This document shows positions 17,481 through 25,516 of a stretch of 64,000 nucleotides of DNA, piece by piece. The position numbers were made by a program, and so were the translations under genes. The notes beneath the pieces are model-generated. The model was given only the letters and a program-made list of their open reading frames with translations, had not been told where the DNA came from and searched no databases. The first letter of the stretch is position 1. Each line of letters opens with the position of its first letter. The stretch comes from Treponema parvum (GTDB lineage Bacteria; Spirochaetota; Spirochaetia; Treponematales; Treponemataceae): positions 62,001-126,000 of the forward strand of contig NZ_CP054257.1 in the NCBI RefSeq assembly GCF_017893945.1. Direction: 5' to 3'.

Positions 17481-18048
17481 AGTCTTATTATTTTTAATGA
17501 TCTTTTTGTCGGCTTCTTGTGCGACGATGCAAAAAAACATAAACGCCGAGCGGCCGGTTAAGGTGAATGTGTCATATTTTAAAAACGTACCGCTTTTACC
17601 GACGGAAAATTTATTCCGTCCGGTTCACGACGTATATGAGCTAAACGCAAACCTAAAAGGAAAAAGCCATTTTTATATTATTTCCTTAAAAGCCGATAAG
17701 GCGCTCGTCCATATGATGTTTTTAAACAAGGAAAATGGCGCTATGCCTGAAATAAAATACGACGACACGGGAATAAAGCTTTCAGACATTGATTTTCCGG
17801 CAGGAATTAAGAGCCAAGAAATTATCGCTCAATTTCAGTGGTGTTTTTACAACGTGGGCGATGTTGCAAAAGCCTTTTCCGAAAACGGCTTACGCTTGGC
17901 CATAGAGACGGAGCATACTTCCAATAAAGAGATAAGACGCATATATGACAAAGAAAAATGCATTATTGAAATTTCAAACAGTCCGTCGCTTATTCGGTTT
18001 ATCGATCATAAAAAGCGTCATTCTTACGTATTGATACCTATCAGGTGA
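17440..18048 (+). CDS. Uncharacterised lipoprotein
   Basis: A 202-residue secreted lipoprotein with a positively charged n-region (MQKKSTR), a hydrophobic core and a lipobox at C27 (LSASC). I do not recognise the family; the rest looks like one compact beta-rich domain ending in a positively charged tail (DHKKRHSYVLIPIR). It begins inside the 3' end of the acyl-CoA synthetase gene in another frame, so coupled translation is likely. Starts at 17440 or 17449 both keep the signal peptide. Confidence 0.8.
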   Translation: MKFMQKKSTRCLSEVLLFLMIFLSASCATMQKNINAERPVKVNVSYFKNVPLLPTENLFRPVHDVYELNANLKGKSHFYIISLKADKALVHMMFLNKENGAMPEIKYDDTGIKLSDIDFPAGIKSQEIIAQFQWCFYNVGDVAKAFSENGLRLAIETEHTSNKEIRRIYDKEKCIIEISNSPSLIRFIDHKKRHSYVLIPIR

Positions 18049-18085
18049 TAAAAAATGCGGAGCGTTCTTTTTTTGCACGCTCCGC
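18044..18085 (-). terminator. Terminator of the flavoprotein gene
   Basis: A perfect nine-base-pair stem GCGGAGCGT/ACGCTCCGC (18057-18065 with 18077-18085) is followed on the minus strand by a run of T. It lies 36 bases beyond the flavoprotein stop. Confidence 0.85.
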
Positions 18086-18121
18086 ACCGTTTACGATCGG
18101 GAATATTCCGATTGATGCGAA

Positions 18122-19930
18122 TTATTTACCTGCGTTTTTTGCAGCGCTTTCACCGGCTATGCGTCCCGAACCGATCGCCCATGAGTTCATCATTGCAGTC
18201 ATCGAGTCTCGGCCGTTTGCACCGCCTACAACGCTTCCGGCTCCGTATAAGTTTTTAACGGGCTTTCCGCCTGAGAGCAGCTGCATGGAAGCATCGGCTT
18301 TTAAACCGCCCAAGGTCGTGGAAAAGCGAGGACGCTGTTCTACTATGTAGTACGTGCCGTCCGATGCAAGAGCGACGGGGTTTTTCTTGCCGAATTCAGG
18401 ATCGACTCCCTTTGCACAGTTGTCGTTGTATTTTGCGACGGTTGTCTGCAATGCGCTTGCGTCTATGCCCATAGTTTTTGCCAGCTCGACAAGATTTGCG
18501 CTCTTTGCGATTACGGGTTTGCCGTCGTTAGAGATGTTGTACCATTTGTCGATATCGCTTTCGGATGCGACGAGTTTGTCTTCAAGGCTCTTTGCCACGT
18601 ATGCGCGGTACGCACCTTCGTCCATTAAGAGATACAGGATTTTGTCGCTCTGCGCTACAGTCGCTTCCGTCTGTGCCGCAAGCGTTCCCGTTTCATTTAC
18701 GACGCGGACTCCCTTTGTGTTTACGTAGATCGTTCCGTGTCCGTTTGAAGCGGCCGTAGAAGACGCCGTTGCGGCAAGGGCTCTTCCCGGAGTTGTTTCT
18801 ACGCCCTGCGCATAGACTTTCACGCAGTCTAGGTTAATGGTATCTATGCCGATCGCCTTTGCCATCGTAAAGCCGTCTCCGGTATCCGTGCTGCGTCCGT
18901 AAAACATATATCCCGTAAGCGTATTGGGAAGGAGCTTTGCATTCGCTCCGTAACCGCCTGAGGCGATAACGGTTGAAGCCGCTTTGATCGTAATCTTCGC
19001 GCCGGATTTATCGCTTGCCGTAACGCCTTTTACTTCTCCGTTTTCAAAAATGAGGGATTCACCTTTCGTTTCCAACAATAATGTTCCGCCGAGATTTTCA
19101 AAATTCTTTTGCATTGCGACAAAGAATGCCGGAGAGCGTCCGACAACGCCGATCTGCCGGTTGGCCGAATGATCGGGGTATTGCGTTGCGGCGACGTTGT
19201 ACGGCACTTTCATGTCGTCGATGAGCCAGTCTACCGTTTTGCCGATGGTTTTGGAGATCATTGAAACAAGGACGGGATCGTTTACGTTTTTTCCTATGCG
19301 CATGATATCGCTGTATGCCAGTTCGGGAGAATCTTTCGTTTCTTTTAACTGTTCTCTTTGGAATTTCGAACCGGTCGCTATGAGCGTACCTGCGTTAAGA
19401 GCTGTGTCGCCGCCTACCTGTCCGTTCTTTTCGATGAGGATAACCTTTGCGCCTTTTTCCTGCGCCCGTACAGCCGCGGTTATACCGCCTCCGCCGGCTC
19501 CGATGACGACGACATCGCATTCGAGAGTTTTATCTCCCTCGTTCGTTTTGGCAACCTCTTGAGCGTAATTGCTCGGCTGGCCGCCCGCCTGCTCGATCGC
19601 GTTCTGTACGGCCGTTTTAATCGCATAAGAAGTGATCGTCGCGCCGCTTACGGTATCGACATTCGTCGAATTGTTTTTTACGATCGCTTCGGAAACCTTC
19701 GCAATTGCATTTTCACTTACGCCCGCCGTTTCAGTGTGCTGTGTTACGGCTACCGACGTGATGGCGCCTTTTGCAAAACCTACTTCGACGGTGAGCGGGC
19801 CGTTGTGGGCGCTTGCCGTGCCGGTATAAGTGCCGTCCTTTGCCATGCCTTTTTTTCCTCCGCAGGACGATAAGGCCGCAGCTAAAAATACAATGCCTGA
19901 AACGCAGGCAATGATACGGGATCTTTTCAT
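18122..19930 (-). CDS. FMN/FAD flavoprotein reductase lipoprotein (fumarate-reductase-like)
   Basis: An extracytoplasmic flavoprotein of 602 residues. After a lipobox at C23 (LSSC) comes an FMN-binding domain (about 35-110) with the flavinylation motif SGAT (95-98, T98 the expected covalent FMN site). An FAD-binding reductase domain follows with VVIGAGGGG (141-149). The family includes fumarate, urocanate and related respiratory reductases fed by membrane electron carriers. The QAHPT-type substrate histidine of Shewanella fumarate reductase appears to be absent here (VKVYAQGVE at that place), so another acceptor is likely. Start at 19930 follows GGAGGTTAT; a longer reading frame upstream lacks a site. 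Confidence 0.9.
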   Translation of the reverse strand: MKRSRIIACVSGIVFLAAALSSCGGKKGMAKDGTYTGTASAHNGPLTVEVGFAKGAITSVAVTQHTETAGVSENAIAKVSEAIVKNNSTNVDTVSGATITSYAIKTAVQNAIEQAGGQPSNYAQEVAKTNEGDKTLECDVVVIGAGGGGITAAVRAQEKGAKVILIEKNGQVGGDTALNAGTLIATGSKFQREQLKETKDSPELAYSDIMRIGKNVNDPVLVSMISKTIGKTVDWLIDDMKVPYNVAATQYPDHSANRQIGVVGRSPAFFVAMQKNFENLGGTLLLETKGESLIFENGEVKGVTASDKSGAKITIKAASTVIASGGYGANAKLLPNTLTGYMFYGRSTDTGDGFTMAKAIGIDTINLDCVKVYAQGVETTPGRALAATASSTAASNGHGTIYVNTKGVRVVNETGTLAAQTEATVAQSDKILYLLMDEGAYRAYVAKSLEDKLVASESDIDKWYNISNDGKPVIAKSANLVELAKTMGIDASALQTTVAKYNDNCAKGVDPEFGKKNPVALASDGTYYIVEQRPRFSTTLGGLKADASMQLLSGGKPVKNLYGAGSVVGGANGRDSMTAMMNSWAIGSGRIAGESAAKNAGK

Positions 19931-20067
19931 ATAACCTCCAACGTTATTAAAGAAATAGAATTCTAATATATTGTACATAAATTTTTCACTAGTGTCCAAG
20001 ATAGAAATAGAAGATTTCAATAATCGGCACAATCAATTTTTATTTTTCTCTGTTGAAAAAATATTTG

Positions 20068-20116
20068 TTGACAACCGATAAAACCGGAGTTAATCTATAC
20101 TTAACGTCATTAAGTA
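20068..20116 (+). promoter_or_regulatory. Promoter and palindromic operator candidate for the D-serine cluster
   Basis: TTGACA (20068-20073) with a poor -10 (TAATCT, 20091-20096) is followed by a perfect inverted repeat, TACTTAA-n5-TTAAGTA (20098-20116), at the expected transcription start. It may be the site of the XRE-cupin regulator encoded at the far end of the cluster; this is inference. Confidence 0.45.
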
Positions 20117-20170
20117 TTACTCGTTTTGCAAAACTTGCTTATACATGAACATTGTAAAGGAGGATTTTCT

Positions 20171-21619
20171 ATGAGTGAGAAGAGACTTGAATTCATTGGC
20201 GGAAACGGAATTTCTTTATTACCGTTTATCGTATTTATCGTAATTACGATAGGATTATCGTTTGTCAATGCAGCAGATCTTAATATGATGATTGCATCGG
20301 GGGTAATCGGTTTAATCATCGGTATGTTGTTCTGCAAAAACAAAGATATGTATTGGGAACGAATTCTTGTAGGTTTAGGCGATAAAATGGCAATGACAGC
20401 CGTTTTAATCTGGCTTATCGTCGGTATATACGGTGCGATTTTGCGGAAAGGGCAGTTGGTAGAAGGTCTTGTATGGTTATCCGTCAGACTCCATTTGTCC
20501 GGTTCCGCATTTTGTGCCACCGCGTTTTTATTTTCTGCAGCCTTTGCTTTAGCGACAGGAGCCGCTTTCGGAACGGTTGCCGCAATGACGCCCATTTTAT
20601 ATCCGGTCGGAGTGATCATGGGATGTAACCCTGCCGTGCTCGGCGGCGCGATTATTTCCGGCGCTTTATTCGGGGATAATATTGCCCCGGTTTCCGACAC
20701 GACAATAATTTCATCCACAGGACAGCTATACAGCAAACGCTCCGGATCCGCTGAAATCGGCGGGACGGTACGAAATAGGGTAAAATATGTAATTCCTGCG
20801 TTCATCATTTCAATTATACTATATTTTATTTTTGGAGGAACGGCCGGTTCTTTAAGAATTGATACGGCCGTTGCAGAAACGCTGGTGGCAAGTCATCAAA
20901 ATCCGGCAGGACTTTTAATGATGATACCTACGGTTATCGTTATCGGTATGGCTGTCAAAGGGCATAATTTATTTGTTACACTTCCCGTCGGAATCATTGT
21001 TGCAACCGGCGTAGGTTTGATCGCAGGTCTTTTTGGATTCAATGATTTGTTCAGTATTCAAAACGGAATTGTTTCCGGCGCTCTTCCTGCAGGCGTTGCT
21101 GGAATGTTGAATGTTTGTATTCTTCTTATGGTTGTCGTTTCAATGGGAGACTTATTGATTTCAAGCGGCTATATGGAAGAACTTGTTGAAAAACTGTCAA
21201 AAAATATTAAAACGACAAGACAAGCGGAATTTTTAATATTTTTATTTTCAACCGCTTTTTCGGTTTTAATCAGCGCCATCAATACGATACCTAATATCTG
21301 CGCTTCTCCGCTGGTCAATGCATTGGGACAAAAAGCAAAATTGCATCCGTATCGCAGAGCAAATTTTTTGGCCGTCGCTTGCGATTCATTTAATGCATGT
21401 ATGCCTTTCGGCGGTTCCGTATTGCTTTTATTGGGCTGCATCAAAACGCTGTCGGCCGATGCTTCATACATTGCCGTTCCGGCACCGAGCGATTTTTTAG
21501 CAACTTGTTTTTATCCTTGTATTTTATGGGTCGTTATGTTTGTTGCGATTTTGACCGGCTGGGGGCGCATTTACGAAGGCGAAAACGGTAAGCCCGTTAA
21601 AACTATGCTGAACGACTAA
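20171..21619 (+). CDS. NhaC-family Na+/H+ antiporter-like transporter
   Basis: A polytopic membrane protein of 482 residues with about 11-12 hydrophobic segments. The NhaC-type core is visible in GAAFGTVAAMTPILYPVG and GALFGDNIAPVSDTTIISS. Members exchange Na+ for protons, and some related carriers move amino acids. As first gene of a run with a hydrolase and D-serine ammonia-lyase it may import the substrate. The start ATG follows AAAGGAGG; a longer frame from 20126 is less likely. Confidence 0.88.
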   Translation: MSEKRLEFIGGNGISLLPFIVFIVITIGLSFVNAADLNMMIASGVIGLIIGMLFCKNKDMYWERILVGLGDKMAMTAVLIWLIVGIYGAILRKGQLVEGLVWLSVRLHLSGSAFCATAFLFSAAFALATGAAFGTVAAMTPILYPVGVIMGCNPAVLGGAIISGALFGDNIAPVSDTTIISSTGQLYSKRSGSAEIGGTVRNRVKYVIPAFIISIILYFIFGGTAGSLRIDTAVAETLVASHQNPAGLLMMIPTVIVIGMAVKGHNLFVTLPVGIIVATGVGLIAGLFGFNDLFSIQNGIVSGALPAGVAGMLNVCILLMVVVSMGDLLISSGYMEELVEKLSKNIKTTRQAEFLIFLFSTAFSVLISAINTIPNICASPLVNALGQKAKLHPYRRANFLAVACDSFNACMPFGGSVLLLLGCIKTLSADASYIAVPAPSDFLATCFYPCILWVVMFVAILTGWGRIYEGENGKPVKTMLND

Positions 21620-21641
21620 TCCGAACTATGAGGGGTGTTTT

Positions 21642-22403
21642 ATGATCGAGGCAAAAATTATAAACAGCCGCGGGAAAGATATGGTTTGTTTGATTGAATA
21701 TAAAAGTGAAAAAGATCGGGGTAAAAAAACGATCATTTACAAGCATGGTTTTTGCGGCAATAAAATTACCCCTCATAGAATGATGGTAAATCTAGGACAT
21801 GATCTTGTGGCGGAAGGCTATACTGTCGTTCGTTTCGATTGTGCCGGAGCGGGCGACAGCGAAGGTGATTGGACATATATGACAATTTCCGGTGAAACTG
21901 AAGACTTCAAAAAAATTCTTCACTGGGTAAAAAACGTATTAACTCCTGAAAAAACTATGATACTCGGATATAGCATGGGCGCTCTTGAAACCGCCCTTTG
22001 CTGCAGAGAAATTCCATTGGATGGAATATTATTTTGGAGCCCTGTTAGCAGAGCATACGAATGTTTTATGCATCTGCTTGGAGAAGAACGATTTGCTTAC
22101 GGTATGGCAGGAAACAATGTGGATTTTATGGGTGATAGAATCGGAAAAGAATTTTTCCGAGATATAAAAGATAATCCGTTGGACGGCGTTGCTGCAATTA
22201 AAGGTTTTGAGAAGCCCGTATATTTTATTCACGGAGACGCGGATACCGATGTTTTACCAGAAAATTCCGAACGCTACATGGATGTGCTGCTCTGTGCCGA
22301 ACGTAAATTTGTGCGGGGTGCCGGACACGGGTACGACGGTTGGGAAAAGCAAGACGACTTATGGAAATATTCGAAAGAATATATCCGTAAAATTATGAAG
22401 TAA
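21642..22403 (+). CDS. Alpha/beta hydrolase
   Basis: A soluble serine hydrolase of 253 residues. The nucleophile elbow is GYSMGA with S111; an early HGF (oxyanion region, about 35) and the late D-x-D (GDADTDVLP) and H (GAGHGYDGW) complete a triad. The substrate is unknown, an ester or amide. It sits 22 bases after the NhaC-type transporter and 25 before the D-serine ammonia-lyase gene, so it may release or trim a substrate for that pathway. Confidence 0.88.
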   Translation: MIEAKIINSRGKDMVCLIEYKSEKDRGKKTIIYKHGFCGNKITPHRMMVNLGHDLVAEGYTVVRFDCAGAGDSEGDWTYMTISGETEDFKKILHWVKNVLTPEKTMILGYSMGALETALCCREIPLDGILFWSPVSRAYECFMHLLGEERFAYGMAGNNVDFMGDRIGKEFFRDIKDNPLDGVAAIKGFEKPVYFIHGDADTDVLPENSERYMDVLLCAERKFVRGAGHGYDGWEKQDDLWKYSKEYIRKIMK

Positions 22404-22428
22404 ACTATAAACGTCAATAGGGATCGAC

Positions 22429-23760
22429 ATGGATATTACGGAACTAATTAAAAAAAATCCTATCATAAAAAATATCTCCGAAGGGGAAGAAGTCTGCTGG
22501 ATTAATCCAAATGCGACGAATTTCAAATTGGCAATAGAAAACCTTTCAGTACATGAAGCCGATATAGATGATGCGGAAAAACGGTTACAGAGATTTTCAT
22601 CGTTTATTCAAACATGTTTTCCGGAAACGGCCGAGACGAACGGACTAATCGAATCTCCGTTGCAAGAGATCGGTGCGATGAAAGAAAGATTACATTGCGA
22701 TTGGGGCGTTCGAATTTACGGAAAACTGCTGCTCAAAAGGGATAGCGATTTGGCTGTTGCCGGTTCTGTCAAAGCTCGAGGCGGTATATATGAAATTCTT
22801 AAATATGCGGAAAGCCTTGCCCTGCAGCACAATAAGATACTCATAAGCGATGATTACTCGAAATTTGCCGATTCTGAAATGAAAGCCTTTTTTTCCGAGT
22901 ACTCAATCCATGTCGGTTCCACCGGAAACCTTGGTCTTTCTATTGGAATTATCAGCGCAGCGTTAGGTTTTACCGTTTTTGTTCATATGTCTGCCGATGC
23001 AAAGCAATGGAAAAAGGAACTTCTGCGTTCGAAAGGTGTCAATGTCATCGAATATGCAGGCGACTACGGCAAAGCCGTTGAAGAAGGAAGACGACACGCC
23101 GCTTCCGATCCGAAAAGCTATTTTGTAGACGACGAAAATTCGAAGAACTTATTCTTAGGCTATGCGGTTGCGGCAAAGAGACTAAAAAAACAATTGGAGC
23201 AAAAAAACATAAAAATTGATTCGGAACATCCGCTTTTTTTATTTATTCCCTGCGGCGTCGGAGGAGCTCCGGGCGGGCTGACATTCGGGATAAAACATAT
23301 ATATGAAAATAACGTTCATGTTTTTTATATTGAACCGACCGAAGCATGCTGTATGCTGTTGGGCTTAATAACGGGTATGCACGATCGAATTTGTGTTCAA
23401 GATGTACACTTGTCGGGTAAAACGGAAGCGGACGGCTTGGCTGTCAGCCGGCCGTCAAAATTTGTCGGTAAAACAATATACAAGATGGTAGCCGGAGAAT
23501 GTACGGTAAAGGATGAAAAACTGTACCGATACATGAAAGCATTGTCAGATACCGAAAATATTTTTATCGAACCGAGCTCCTGTGCGATATTTGAAGGCGT
23601 AGTTCAGCTGGCAAAATCGCCGATTTTTCAAGATTATCTTGCAAAACAAGGATTGGCCGATAAAATGGAAAACAGTATCCAAATCGCATGGGCAACCGGA
23701 GGACGACTAGTACCGGAATCGGTTAGAAACGAATACTATAAAAAAGCATCCGATTTGTAA
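22429..23760 (+). CDS. dsdA: D-serine ammonia-lyase
   Basis: PLP enzyme that splits D-serine to pyruvate and ammonia. The PLP lysine is K115 in GSVKARGG; the phosphate-binding loop GSTGNLGLS (near 165) and a Gly-rich CGVGGAPGG (near 275) match the family. Length (443) is normal. It is the third gene of a plus-strand run with a transporter and a hydrolase, facing a minus-strand XRE-cupin regulator. The products would feed fermentation. D-serine could come from host tissue or peptidoglycan turnover; which is not shown. Confidence 0.94.
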   Translation: MDITELIKKNPIIKNISEGEEVCWINPNATNFKLAIENLSVHEADIDDAEKRLQRFSSFIQTCFPETAETNGLIESPLQEIGAMKERLHCDWGVRIYGKLLLKRDSDLAVAGSVKARGGIYEILKYAESLALQHNKILISDDYSKFADSEMKAFFSEYSIHVGSTGNLGLSIGIISAALGFTVFVHMSADAKQWKKELLRSKGVNVIEYAGDYGKAVEEGRRHAASDPKSYFVDDENSKNLFLGYAVAAKRLKKQLEQKNIKIDSEHPLFLFIPCGVGGAPGGLTFGIKHIYENNVHVFYIEPTEACCMLLGLITGMHDRICVQDVHLSGKTEADGLAVSRPSKFVGKTIYKMVAGECTVKDEKLYRYMKALSDTENIFIEPSSCAIFEGVVQLAKSPIFQDYLAKQGLADKMENSIQIAWATGGRLVPESVRNEYYKKASDL

Positions 23761-23816
23761 CATTGATCAAAAATTTAAAAAAGGCAGCTTCATAAAGCGC
23801 GTCCGGTCTAAGGTTT

Positions 23817-24371
23817 TTAAAATGACGGCGGCGAAACGGCAAAAATAACTTCCACTTTTTCGTCGCTTTGATTAAACCACTTATGGCGGGTTTGCGGAGG
23901 AATACGGACGGCATCTCCCGAATGAAGCTGATAGCTTTTTCCATTTATATATACCGATACACTGCCGTCTATGACGTACGCCGTTTCTTCTCCTTTATGC
24001 GAATATTCCTTATCCGACGAAACTGTTTGGGGAGGAATAGTCATAAGAACAAATTCAATCATTCCTCGTGTATTTGGTGTCAGTAATCGATAATCGACTT
24101 CCTCGCCTTCTTTTCCGATTACATGGTAATTTCCTTTTCTCACGATCAGTTCATCTTCTATCGAAGTATTTTCTTGAAACAACGCATAGAGCGGAAAATC
24201 CAATGCGTCTGCAATCTGCCGGAGAGTATTAATAGAGGGATTGACATTATTATTTTCTATTTGGCTAAGCATAGAAGCCGTAACACCGGTACGGGAAGCC
24301 AATTCCCGCAAACTTATGCCCTTCATATTTCTGTATTCTTGGATTTTTACACCGAAATTAAAATCTTGCAT
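23817..24371 (-). CDS. XRE-family regulator with C-terminal cupin domain
   Basis: A 184-residue regulator: an HTH_3 domain at about 10-60 (IQEYRNMKGISLRELASRTG) and a cupin effector domain from about 105 (HKGEETAYVIDGSVSVYING, then PPQTRHKWFN). Such proteins often sense amino acids or amines and control adjacent catabolic genes, so control of the dsdA cluster is plausible. The start is the ATG after GAGGAATGT. The upstream palindrome at 24418-24435 could be an autoregulatory site. Confidence 0.9.
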   Translation of the reverse strand: MQDFNFGVKIQEYRNMKGISLRELASRTGVTASMLSQIENNNVNPSINTLRQIADALDFPLYALFQENTSIEDELIVRKGNYHVIGKEGEEVDYRLLTPNTRGMIEFVLMTIPPQTVSSDKEYSHKGEETAYVIDGSVSVYINGKSYQLHSGDAVRIPPQTRHKWFNQSDEKVEVIFAVSPPSF

Positions 24372-24417
24372 ACATTCCTCATCTGTTTTCAAAATATAAT
24401 ACATTTTATAAGAAAAA

Positions 24418-24435
24418 TTAAGACAATAGTCTTAA
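24418..24435. promoter_or_regulatory. Palindrome upstream of the XRE-cupin gene
   Basis: TTAAGAC-n4-GTCTTAA is a perfect inverted repeat that overlaps the stop codon of the glycosidase-like lipoprotein and lies 47 bases before the regulator start. It shares CTTAA/TTAAG halves, in inverted order, with the palindrome at 20098-20116. Confidence 0.4.
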
Positions 24436-25328
24436 AACAGTTCTTTCATTCGGCGAAAGTTATCGTACATCTTTTGCCAGCGGGGATTGTTTTTATGCGG
24501 AACGCAGTCTTCCTGCCAACACCACCAAAAATATCCGCCTACATAGCGGTCGTTATACGGCATCATAAGATAATACGCATCCGCCTGTGCGTCAAAGGCC
24601 GGGCCCGCTTTATGCGGAGAAGGAAAACCGCACTCGCCGAATCCCAAAGCCGAATGAGGAAACAGGGAATACAGGTTTTTAAACATTGTGTGCCAGTCTT
24701 CGTGTTTGCCGTCGTTATCTTCGTCGTAATAGCTTACAAGCACGTAATCCAGGGCGTCTTTCATATCGGAAGGTATATACTCCGTGAGCCAGTTTTCCAT
24801 AGAGATGTCTTGGTCTCCCGGCTTAAACATGTAAGTCGTCAACGCCGTTTTAAACCCGCGTTCATGCGCGTAAATCCACGCGGCGTACGCTTTTCGGCCG
24901 TTTAACAAATCCGTTCCGCCTGTCCATCCTTTGCCGTTGATTTCGTTTCCGACTTCCCAAATATCTACGTATTGCGCAAGGTGTAAGGCGCATTCGGCAA
25001 AGCGTTTTTTATAGGACTCTGCGGTTTTGTAGCGTTTCATATCGTAAGAATCGCAGGGGCAGAGCATTATGTATGCGACATCGTGCAGGCGGGAAAGCAG
25101 GGGAATAAAATCGGACGGTTCGATATCGGCGTCGATTACTATGCGGGCGGTAGGCTTTACCGGAAGCGCTCGTATTGCGGCGATAATGCCGTCTATCGAA
25201 GACGGCGAGAGGTCGTCAAGGGTTATGCCGTACATAGGCGACGGCGTTTTTTGCTCTACTTGCGTCTCCGGCGGACCTGCGTAACAGCCCGGAAGCAGAA
25301 TGATAAAAAACAGAATTTTTCGTATCAT
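24432..25328 (-). CDS. Glycoside-hydrolase-like TIM-barrel lipoprotein
   Basis: A 298-residue lipoprotein with a short signal peptide and lipobox C15 (LLPGC). The body resembles clan A glycosidases: an acid/base candidate E129 in EVGNEI and a nucleophile candidate E232 in GFGECGF, spaced about as expected, with aromatic patches (YFWWCWQ) near the C-terminus. The exact family and substrate are not recognisable. Lies 60 bases upstream of the XRE-cupin gene on the same strand, so the two may be co-transcribed. Confidence 0.72.
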   Translation of the reverse strand: MIRKILFFIILLPGCYAGPPETQVEQKTPSPMYGITLDDLSPSSIDGIIAAIRALPVKPTARIVIDADIEPSDFIPLLSRLHDVAYIMLCPCDSYDMKRYKTAESYKKRFAECALHLAQYVDIWEVGNEINGKGWTGGTDLLNGRKAYAAWIYAHERGFKTALTTYMFKPGDQDISMENWLTEYIPSDMKDALDYVLVSYYDEDNDGKHEDWHTMFKNLYSLFPHSALGFGECGFPSPHKAGPAFDAQADAYYLMMPYNDRYVGGYFWWCWQEDCVPHKNNPRWQKMYDNFRRMKELF

Positions 25329-25458
25329 AATTTTTTTAAAACAGTATACAGAAAGACACGTATCGAATAAAGCCGTTTGCAGACTGTTGCTGTCGCCCGT
25401 GCGTCAATGCGGAATTTTAGGTTAGAGGTTTACGTGATTCACCGCTTTTTTCGAATCC

Positions 25459-25487
25459 TTGACTTTTCCTATGCATATTTATACAAT
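25459..25487 (+). promoter_or_regulatory. Promoter of the TRAP permease gene
   Basis: TTGACT (25459-25464), a 17-base spacer and TACAAT (25482-25487), about 30 bases before the start codon at 25517. Confidence 0.75.
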
Positions 25488-25516
25488 CGACTGCATACAA
25501 ACTTTTAGGAAGGCGT

